From positions 1-5,750 of the forward strand of contig JAPYQX010000192.1 in assembly GCA_029937135.1 (NCBI GenBank): a stretch of 5,750 nucleotides of DNA, in the 5' to 3' direction. A program made the position numbers and the translations under genes. Of the stretch, positions 1-4,783 are shown piece after piece. How positions within the stretch are numbered: position 1 is the stretch's first letter; the number at the start of each line of letters is the position of its first letter. The notes beneath the pieces are model-generated. The model did no database searches, had not been told where the DNA came from, and worked only from the letters and a program-made list of their open reading frames with translations. Origin of the DNA: Nitrospinota bacterium. GTDB lineage: Bacteria; UBA8248.

Positions 1-41
1 GGGGTAACGGGCGCAAGCATCAAGGCCCCTTTTCGCCTGTC

Positions 42-64
42 GCGGACACCCGCCGCCTGTCCGC
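42..64. promoter_or_regulatory. Inverted repeat upstream of ilvC promoter (candidate operator)
   Basis: GCGGACA at 42-48 and TGTCCGC at 58-64 are a perfect 7-bp inverted repeat with a 9-base spacer. It ends 8 bases before the candidate -35 box, so its centre would be near -55 from the predicted transcription start, a usual place for an activator site. It is not followed by a T tract, so it is not a good terminator. That it binds a regulator (for example an IlvY-type LysR protein) is inference only. Confidence 0.3.
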
Positions 65-72
65 AATCCGCC

Positions 73-101
73 TTGACACTCTCGCCCCCGGTCCCTAGAT
101 T
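73..101 (+). promoter_or_regulatory. Probable sigma70-type promoter for ilvC
   Basis: A perfect TTGACA at 73-78 is followed, after 17 bases, by TAGATT at 96-101 (4 of 6 match to TATAAT, with T1, A2 and T6 kept). Transcription would begin near 107-109 and leave an untranslated leader of about 97 bases before the ilvC ATG. No other candidate of this quality lies between 1 and 204, and no open reading frame crosses it. Confidence 0.55.
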
Positions 102-136
102 AAACCGTCATTTTTCAGAGCCTATCCTGCGATATG

Positions 137-180
137 GCGATGCGCTCGTCCAAATTGGCGCGCGCTTTTGATTTCTTTTT
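137..180 (+). promoter_or_regulatory. Terminator-like hairpin in ilvC leader (possible attenuator)
   Basis: Bases 137-139 and 141-145 can pair with 158-165, with A140 bulged and one G-U pair at 141/162. This gives a GC-rich stem with a 12-base loop. The stem is followed directly by a U-rich run, TTTTGATTTCTTTTT, at 166-180. It lies between the promoter and the ilvC ribosome binding site, as a transcription attenuator would. A 17-codon reading frame (134-187, MAMRSSKLARAFDFFFE) overlaps the hairpin but lacks a clear Shine-Dalgarno and is Phe-rich rather than Leu/Ile/Val-rich. A regulatory role is inferred from structure and position only. Confidence 0.35.
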
Positions 181-204
181 CGAGTAGCCGAAGGGGTAAA
201 AGTC

Positions 205-1236
205 ATGACCGATACCGATGATCTTCTGAAAGACCTGAAAATCTATTACGACGCCGATGCCGACCTGAACTTGCTTCAGGACAAGACCATCGCCGTCATC
301 GGCTACGGCAGTCAGGGCCGGGCGCATTCTCTCAACTGCCAGGACAGCGGGGTCAAGGTGGTGGTCGGCCTCCGTAAATCCTCACCCCGGTGGAAACAAG
401 CCGAGGACGACGGCCTCGAGGTGATGGAGACCGCCGAGGCGGCGAAGGCGGGCGACATGGTCGTCTTGCTGACCCAGGACCATCTCCAGGGCGGCATCTG
501 GAAAAACGACATCGAGCCCAACATGAAGGACGGCGACGCCCTCGTCGTCGCCCACGGCTTCAACCTGAACTATGGCCAGATTATACCGCCCGATAATATC
601 GACGTGGTGATGATCGCGCCCAAGAGCCCGGGCCACACCATGCGGTTTCAGTACGAGGACGGCCGCGGCGTTCCCGGCCTGGTGGCGGTGTTCCAGGACG
701 CTACCGGCAAGGCGCGGGACAATGCGCTCGCCTACGGCAAGGCGGTGGGTTGCGCGCGGGCTGGCATCATCGAAACCACCATCGAGGAGGAAACCGAGAC
801 CGATCTCTTCGGAGAGCAGGCCGTCCTTTGCGGCGGAATCTCCGAGCTCATCCGGGCGGCGTTCGAAACGCTGGTCGAGGCAGGCTATCAACCGGCGCTG
901 GCCTACTTCGAGTGCCTCCACGAGGTGAAGCTCATCACCGATCTCATCTACCAGGGCGGCATCACGATGATGCGCTACTCGGTCTCGGATACCGCCGAAT
1001 ACGGTGACATCACACGCGGGAAGCGGATAATCGACGCTGGAACCCGCGATCGCATGAAGGAAATTCTCAAGGAAATCCAGTCGGGTCAATTCGCCGGTGA
1101 ATGGATTAACGAGAACCAGGTGGGTCGGCCCACTTTCAGCACAGTGGTCCGGAAGGAAAAGGAGCATCCCATCGAAATCGTCGGCGCCCGCCTGCGGGCG
1201 ATGATGCCCTGGATCCAGGAGCGGGAAGTCAAGTAA
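205..1236 (+). CDS. ilvC: Ketol-acid reductoisomerase, class I (NADP+)
   Basis: This enzyme catalyses the Mg2+-dependent isomerisation and NADPH-dependent reduction of 2-acetolactate or 2-aceto-2-hydroxybutyrate, the second common step of valine, leucine and isoleucine synthesis in the cytoplasm. The 343 residues fit the short class I form. An N-terminal Rossmann domain carries GYGSQG at 33-38. The HGFN motif gives catalytic His117, and K140 lies in the APK motif. The C-terminal knotted domain has the expected metal and substrate ligands: D200 and E204 (ETETDLFGEQ), E236 and E240 (YFECLHE) and S261. It ends with the typical RAMMPWI. The start at 205 has AAGGGG at 191-196, 8 bases upstream. 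About 10 residues precede the usual family start (LKIYYD). The cofactor loop GLRKSSPRW (55-63) has Arg62 where Ser is usual. The gene appears monocistronic, with its own promoter and terminator. Identification is secure. Confidence 0.98.
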   Translation: MTDTDDLLKDLKIYYDADADLNLLQDKTIAVIGYGSQGRAHSLNCQDSGVKVVVGLRKSSPRWKQAEDDGLEVMETAEAAKAGDMVVLLTQDHLQGGIWKNDIEPNMKDGDALVVAHGFNLNYGQIIPPDNIDVVMIAPKSPGHTMRFQYEDGRGVPGLVAVFQDATGKARDNALAYGKAVGCARAGIIETTIEEETETDLFGEQAVLCGGISELIRAAFETLVEAGYQPALAYFECLHEVKLITDLIYQGGITMMRYSVSDTAEYGDITRGKRIIDAGTRDRMKEILKEIQSGQFAGEWINENQVGRPTFSTVVRKEKEHPIEIVGARLRAMMPWIQEREVK

Positions 1237-1263
1237 CCCCAATCGCCGAAGGCGTGAATATCG

Positions 1264-1310
1264 ACCCCCGGCTGGCCGGCGCAACGGCAAGCCGGGGGTT
1301 GGTTTTTTTT
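1264..1310 (+). terminator. Intrinsic terminator after ilvC
   Basis: ACCCCCGGCT at 1264-1273 pairs perfectly with AGCCGGGGGT at 1290-1299. Beyond a single G/A mismatch, GCCG at 1275-1278 pairs with CGGC at 1285-1288, closing a 6-base loop. Two G residues and a run of eight T (1303-1310) follow. It begins 28 bases after the ilvC stop and should separate ilvC transcription from the ccm genes. Confidence 0.93.
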
Positions 1311-1337
1311 CGCAGGGCGCCGATTCTCGAGTTCAGG

Positions 1338-1371
1338 CCGGAAAAGATGAAATTTTCCCCGATTTTTCCGG
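1338..1371. promoter_or_regulatory. Inverted repeat just upstream of the ccm promoter
   Basis: CCGGAAAA at 1338-1345 and TTTTCCGG at 1364-1371 are a perfect 8-bp inverted repeat with an 18-base spacer. An overlapping repeat, ATGAAA at 1347-1352 and TTTCAT at 1372-1377, shares the same region. GGAAAA at 1340-1345 could also pair with TTTTCC at 1353-1358. The element ends 7 bases before the candidate -35 box of the ccm promoter. It could be an operator, or only a secondary structure in the intergenic gap. There is no evidence for a particular binding protein. Confidence 0.3.
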
Positions 1372-1378
1372 TTTCATG

Positions 1379-1407
1379 TTGAAAGATAAGGTTTTGAATC
1401 GTATCCT
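1379..1407 (+). promoter_or_regulatory. Probable sigma70-type promoter for the ccm operon
   Basis: TTGAAA at 1379-1384 (5 of 6 to consensus) and TATCCT at 1402-1407 (4 of 6) are separated by 17 bases. They lie after the ilvC terminator and before ccmE, in an AT-rich stretch. Transcription would begin about 1413-1415. An AAGGAGAGG at 1410-1418 looks like a strong Shine-Dalgarno but has no ATG or GTG at a proper distance. A TTG at 1422 gives only three codons before a stop. Confidence 0.45.
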
Positions 1408-1459
1408 TTAAGGAGAGGTTATTGCCGCTTTAAATCGGAGTCCTGCACCGGGGGCATGA

Positions 1460-1939
1460 ATGAACGTAAATCGGATAAAATTCCTCATCGCTGGGGCCGT
1501 CCTGCTCAGCGCGTTTCTCTTTTTATTCCTCTCGGCTTTTCAGAGCGAAAACCTTTCCTATTTCCTGACGGTCGATGAGATAGCGGATAAGGGCCAGAGC
1601 CTTTCGGGGCGGGGAATCCGGGTGGAGGGAAAGATCGTTCCCGACTCCTTCTCGCGGAATTCGGAGGCCATGCGTATTTCGTTCACCCTTCAGGGGGAAA
1701 ATTCGGTTCTTCCGGTGAAGTACACTGGGGTTCCTCCCGATCTCATTGAAAACGGGTTTCCCGTCATCGCCGAGGGAAAGATCAACGGCCAAGGGGTTCT
1801 CGTCGCGAAGAACCTGATGGTGGCCTGCCCTTCGAAATTCACGGAGATGAAGGATGCGGGAGAAAAAGTCCCGGACGCCGCCGATCATTTGAAGCTCATC
1901 GATAGCGCGGCGCTAATAAAAGACCAGGCGAAAAACTAG
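1460..1939 (+). CDS. ccmE: Cytochrome c maturation haem chaperone CcmE, Cys-type
   Basis: CcmE binds haem covalently in the periplasm and delivers it to CcmF for attachment to apocytochrome c. The 159-residue protein has a short N-terminus, one membrane anchor (about residues 6-27) and an OB-fold domain. The family signature VKYTGVPPDL is at 86-95, followed by an EGK.NGQGVLVAK strand region. The usual haem-binding motif HxxxY is replaced by CPSKF: Cys123 stands for the haem-binding His and Phe127 for the haem-ligating Tyr. Cys-type (CxxxY) CcmE is established for Desulfovibrio and some archaea, and the Phe is a further change. The ATG at 1460 is the first possible start in frame, because TGA precedes it directly. 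Its ribosome site is weak (GGGGG at 1450-1454). An overlapping ATG at 1456 in another frame encodes only 40 codons. It is the first gene of the apparent ccm operon, 60 bases before ccmF. Confidence 0.95.
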   Translation: MNVNRIKFLIAGAVLLSAFLFLFLSAFQSENLSYFLTVDEIADKGQSLSGRGIRVEGKIVPDSFSRNSEAMRISFTLQGENSVLPVKYTGVPPDLIENGFPVIAEGKINGQGVLVAKNLMVACPSKFTEMKDAGEKVPDAADHLKLIDSAALIKDQAKN

Positions 1940-1945
1940 CCCTCC

Positions 1946-1968
1946 ACCGCCCGGCGCGGTTATTATTT
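1946..1968 (+). terminator. Small hairpin with T-rich tail between ccmE and ccmF
   Basis: ACCGC at 1946-1950 pairs with GCGGT at 1956-1960 around a 5-base loop, followed by TATTATTT (1961-1968). The stem is short and the tail is interrupted. At most this is a partial terminator or an RNA-processing or stability element that could lower ccmF expression relative to ccmE. It may have no function. Confidence 0.25.
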
Positions 1969-1999
1969 CCGGAATACAAATACCCCAGGGAGCTTCTCG

Positions 2000-4012
2000 A
2001 TGTTCCTGATTGAACTCGGACACTACGGCCTTTGGGCCGCCTACGCACTCGCTTTGTTCAGCGCGGCCGCCTCGGTTTGGGGCGGGCTGCACAAACGGCC
2101 CGAACTCGTCGCCGCCGGGCGCAACGCCGCCATCGCCGTATTCTGGCTGGTCTCGGCGGCGAGCGCCAGCCTCATCGTTTTGCTTATGACCCGGGACTAC
2201 CGCGTCGAATACGTCGTCAGTGTCGTGAACAACAATCTGAATGCCTTCTACCGGTTCAGCAGCTTCTGGGGCGGGCAGGAGGGCAGCCTTCTCCTCTGGC
2301 TGCTCTTGCTTTGCGTATTCTCGTTCATCGTCTTACGGCAAAATCGCCACCGAAACCTTGAGTTGATGCCCTACGTTACGGCGACGCTCATGGTGACGGC
2401 CGCATTTTTCATGACCATCCTGAATTTCGTGACTCCCCCCTTCGATACCCTGGCGAATCTGCCCCTGGACGGGCGGGGGCTCAATCCGCTACTTCAGGAT
2501 TGGGGAATGGTGATTCACCCGCCGAATCTTTTTTTGGGGTACGTGGGTTTCGCGGTGCCCTTCGCGTTTTGCGTCGGGGCCCTCGTGTCTGGAAAGCTCG
2601 ATTCCGCCTGGATATCCACCACTCGGCGCTGGACGCTCATGGCATGGTTTTTCAACGGGATTGGAATTATGCTCGGCGGCGCCTGGGCCTACCGTGAACT
2701 CGGCTGGGGAGGCTACTGGGCGTGGGACCCGGTGGAGAATGCCAGCCTGATGCCCTTTATCATGGGGACGGCTTTTCTTCATTCGGTGATGATTCAGGAA
2801 AAGCGGGGGATGCTGAAAGTCTGGAACGTCTCGCTGATCATCGCTACCTATGCGCTCACCCTGTTTGGCACGTTCCTCACCCGCAGCGGCATCATCTCAA
2901 GTGTTCACGCCTTCGCGAACAGCAGCTTCGGCTGGGTGTTCCTGGCTTACATCGCCGTTACCCTGATCGTCGGCTTCGGTTTGCTGATCTGGCGGCTTCC
3001 CCTGCTCAAGAGCGAACACGAGATGGAGAGTTTTTTCTCACGCGAGGCGAGTTTTCTTTTGAACAATGTTGTCCTCGTCGGCATCACCTTCGCCGTTTTC
3101 TGGGGGACGATGTTCCCGGTGATCAGCGAGGCGGTGAAGGGGGTCAAGGTAACGGTGGGCCCGCCGTTTTTCAATCAGGTGATTGTGCCCATCGGGCTTT
3201 TGCTGATGCTGCTGGCGGGCGTCTCGCCGCTCCTCGCCTGGAGGCGGGCCTCGACGAAGGTGATCCGGAAGAATTTAACCTATCCCGTCGTCGTCGCCCT
3301 GGTCACGCTGGCGGCGCTGGTGACCCTCGGGGTGAGGCACGTTTTCGCGGTCCTCGCCTTCGCGCTTGCCGTCTTCATGGTCGCGTCGGTTGTCCTCGAA
3401 TACCACCGGGGGATATCGGCGCGCCGGCGCCACCAGGGCGACGGGATTTTTGCGGCCGCCTGGGAGCTAACGATGCGCAACAAGCGGCGCTTCGGGGGCT
3501 ACATCATCCATTTTTCGATGGCCCTGATTTTCATCGGGATAGCCGCCTCATCGGCCTATCAGCAGGTGGGCGAGGTCCGCCTCTCGGTGGGCGAGAGTTT
3601 CGCGATGAATGGGATGCGGTTCAAGTACGAGGGAATACGCCAGGAGCGAGTGCCACAGTACCAATCGGCGTTCGCCCGCCTCGCTGTCTACAGGAATGGC
3701 GCCCGGCTGGGGGAACTCGAGGCCGAAAAGCGCCTTTATTTCACTCCGCCCCAGCCGACGACGGAGGCGGGAATCCGCTACGGCCTGACCGAGGATATTT
3801 ACGCGGTGTTTTCCGATGTGGACGAGGATGGCTCGGCGACCTTCAAGTTCATGGTTAATCCCCTCATTAACTGGATATGGGCCGGGGGCCTCGTTTTCAC
3901 CCTGGGGGCGATCGTGTGCTTTTTACCGGAGCGTTGGGGCCGGCGTCGGAGGCGGACGAAAGTCTCCGGGGCCAGGGCAGAGACCGGAGCCGGAACCGAG
4001 GTCGGGGCCTAG
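2000..4012 (+). CDS. ccmF: Haem lyase subunit CcmF, cytochrome c biogenesis
   Basis: CcmF is the polytopic inner-membrane protein that takes haem from CcmE and ligates it to the CxxCH cysteines of apocytochrome c. At 670 residues it is near the usual length. The haem-handling signature WGGYWAWDPVEN is at 236-247. All four characteristic histidines are present: H173 (VIHPPN) and H303 (SVHAFA), which flank the WWD segment on the periplasmic side, and H261 (FLHSVM) and H504 (YIIHFS), matching the transmembrane haem b ligands. The first three have the same numbering as in E. coli. Hydrophobic segments fill most of the protein. A hydrophilic periplasmic domain spans about 520-620, a final helix about 623-642, and an Arg-rich, Gly/Ala-rich tail ends the protein. 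The ATG at 2000 has AGGGAG at 1987-1992, 7 bases upstream. The next gene starts 3 bases after the stop, so translational coupling is likely. Confidence 0.97.
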   Translation: MFLIELGHYGLWAAYALALFSAAASVWGGLHKRPELVAAGRNAAIAVFWLVSAASASLIVLLMTRDYRVEYVVSVVNNNLNAFYRFSSFWGGQEGSLLLWLLLLCVFSFIVLRQNRHRNLELMPYVTATLMVTAAFFMTILNFVTPPFDTLANLPLDGRGLNPLLQDWGMVIHPPNLFLGYVGFAVPFAFCVGALVSGKLDSAWISTTRRWTLMAWFFNGIGIMLGGAWAYRELGWGGYWAWDPVENASLMPFIMGTAFLHSVMIQEKRGMLKVWNVSLIIATYALTLFGTFLTRSGIISSVHAFANSSFGWVFLAYIAVTLIVGFGLLIWRLPLLKSEHEMESFFSREASFLLNNVVLVGITFAVFWGTMFPVISEAVKGVKVTVGPPFFNQVIVPIGLLLMLLAGVSPLLAWRRASTKVIRKNLTYPVVVALVTLAALVTLGVRHVFAVLAFALAVFMVASVVLEYHRGISARRRHQGDGIFAAAWELTMRNKRRFGGYIIHFSMALIFIGIAASSAYQQVGEVRLSVGESFAMNGMRFKYEGIRQERVPQYQSAFARLAVYRNGARLGELEAEKRLYFTPPQPTTEAGIRYGLTEDIYAVFSDVDEDGSATFKFMVNPLINWIWAGGLVFTLGAIVCFLPERWGRRRRRTKVSGARAETGAGTEVGA

Positions 4013-4015
4013 GTC

Positions 4016-4693
4016 ATGGAGACACTGAGCCTACTCGGCGTCGCGGCGATTATTTTGGCCGCGTTCGCTTACGCACTCTGGCCCCTCGGTCGTCCGGCCC
4101 TGGCGGGCGGCAATGGCGAGGCCGACGCGGCGGGAGAGGAGATCGCGAAGCTGTTGTTCGAACGGGAGCAGACTTACCGCAACATCCGGGATATCGATAT
4201 GGACCGGGAGATGGGCAAGCTCTCGGAGGAGGACTACGAGGAGATGATCGGCCGGGCGCGAGCGGGGGCCCTGGATGTCCTAAGGCGCCTTGAGGCCCGC
4301 GGGGTCAAGGAAGGGATGGTCCCCGCCTATCTCGGCGAGGGCGAGGCGGTGGATGCCGCCCTGGACCCGAAAATGACGTCTCTCGCCCCAGTGGGGCTTA
4401 CGCCGGGGGAAGCGGTACCGGGAGAAGCGGAACACCTCGACGAGAGGCTCGAGGCCGAGATCCTGCGCCACAGGAAGGTTTCCTCCGCCTCCTCCGGAGT
4501 GGGTGAGAAGGGCGGGATTCAGCCGGCTGCCTCCTCCGGAGAGGATGAGATGGGTGCGGGTGGTATTGAGCCGGACTCCACAGGAGTTGGCTTCTCTGTT
4601 GGGATTGAGAAGGTGAATTTTTGCCCGAAGTGCGGTGAGCGGGCTGGGGAAAGTCATAATTTTTGTGCTAGTTGCGGGAATGAGTTAAAGTGA
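4016..4693 (+). CDS. CcmI-like membrane-anchored protein with C-terminal zinc ribbon
   Basis: This 225-residue protein has one N-terminal membrane helix (about 5-24) and then a charged helical segment at 42-95. The motif ER...R.....D..R..GKLSEEDYEE at 49-76 resembles the cytoplasmic segment after the first helix of CcmI (R..L.ELE.....G.LSE..Y...R). A low-complexity, acidic, Gly/Ser/Pro-rich linker (about 105-198) includes an imperfect repeat. It ends in a zinc ribbon with CPKC at 203-206 and CASC at 217-220, the four likely Zn2+ ligands. CcmI's second helix and periplasmic TPR domain are absent. By analogy with CcmI, the helical segment and ribbon would face the cytoplasm. It follows ccmF by 3 bases, with only GGGG at 4004-4007 as a ribosome site. 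A role in cytochrome c maturation, perhaps assembly or apocytochrome handling, is inferred from position and the CcmI-like motif. The biochemical function is unknown. Confidence 0.85.
   Translation: METLSLLGVAAIILAAFAYALWPLGRPALAGGNGEADAAGEEIAKLLFEREQTYRNIRDIDMDREMGKLSEEDYEEMIGRARAGALDVLRRLEARGVKEGMVPAYLGEGEAVDAALDPKMTSLAPVGLTPGEAVPGEAEHLDERLEAEILRHRKVSSASSGVGEKGGIQPAASSGEDEMGAGGIEPDSTGVGFSVGIEKVNFCPKCGERAGESHNFCASCGNELK
4487..4611 (+). repeat. Imperfect tandem repeat in the linker of the zinc-ribbon gene
   Basis: About three degenerate units begin near 4487, 4529 and 4574. The first two share GCCTCCTCCGGAG and end with GGATTCAGCCGG or GTATTGAGCCGG. The third is more diverged (ACTCCACAGGAGT ... 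GGGATTGAGAA). The first two units start 42 bases apart, which keeps the frame, and encode related peptides (ASSGVGEKGGIQPA, ASSGEDEMGAGGIEPD, STGVGFSVGIEKV). Each unit begins with a small palindrome, CTCCGGAG or ACTCC-ACA-GGAGT. It lies in a probably disordered protein linker. Confidence 0.55.
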
Positions 4694-4711
4694 ATAGTTG
4701 AAATATTCATG
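4685..4711 (+). repeat. Direct repeat, copy 1 (over the stop of the zinc-ribbon gene)
   Basis: This 27-base stretch begins TTAAAGTGAAT and ends TTCATG. It matches the stretch at 4758-4783 with two substitutions and one extra base. The TGA stop of the upstream gene (4691-4693) lies inside it. In this copy the frame of the GTG at 4690 closes after three codons (GTG AAT AGT TGA). Confidence 0.7.
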
Positions 4712-4748
4712 GCATGGTCCGGGAAGGGCTATCATTTTAGCCGGTTGC

Positions 4749-4753
4749 GAGGG
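4749..4753 (+). promoter_or_regulatory. Ribosome binding site that decides a GTG start
   Basis: GAGGG at 4749-4753 stands 9 bases before the GTG at 4763. The longer reading with ATG at 4709 has no Shine-Dalgarno and would put 18 mostly polar residues before the signal peptide. A small hairpin (GGCTA at 4727-4731 with TAGCC at 4738-4742) lies just upstream. Confidence 0.5.
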
Positions 4754-4757
4754 TGTA

Positions 4758-4783
4758 TTAAAGTGAATCGTCGAAATTTCATG
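4758..4783 (+). repeat. Direct repeat, copy 2 (over the start of the exported-protein gene)
   Basis: This is the second copy of the repeat at 4685-4711, displaced by 73 bases and 26 bases long. It contains the likely GTG start at 4763 and ends at the in-frame ATG at 4781. The region 4681-4860 is about 40% G+C by hand count (72 of 180), against 62% for a sample at 4021-4080. Confidence 0.7.

Noticed and set aside
1..33. Possible terminator tail of an upstream gene (GGGC ... GCCC followed by TTTT)
   Set aside because: The stem is only about four pairs with a long loop, and the left flank is outside the window. It cannot be supported.
382..1290. Long minus-strand open frame (302 codons) opposite ilvC
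   Set aside because: It is antisense to a fully conserved ilvC, overlaps the terminator, and its translation shows no recognisable domain. Such frames are common opposite GC-rich genes.
1456..1578. ATG at 1456 as a separate small gene or as the ccmE start
   Set aside because: It is out of frame with ccmE and ends after 40 codons. The peptide has no membrane segment, while the 1460 frame gives a proper CcmE anchor.
2722..3858. 378-codon plus-strand frame inside ccmF
   Set aside because: It is the +1 shadow of ccmF. The translation is rich in Gly, Arg and Pro without hydrophobic segments, while the ccmF frame keeps every family motif across the region.
4706..4735. Possible internal promoter (TTCATG, 18 bases, TATCAT) before the exported-protein gene
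   Set aside because: The -10 is good (5 of 6) but the -35 matches only 3 of 6. Such matches are expected by chance in this AT-rich patch.
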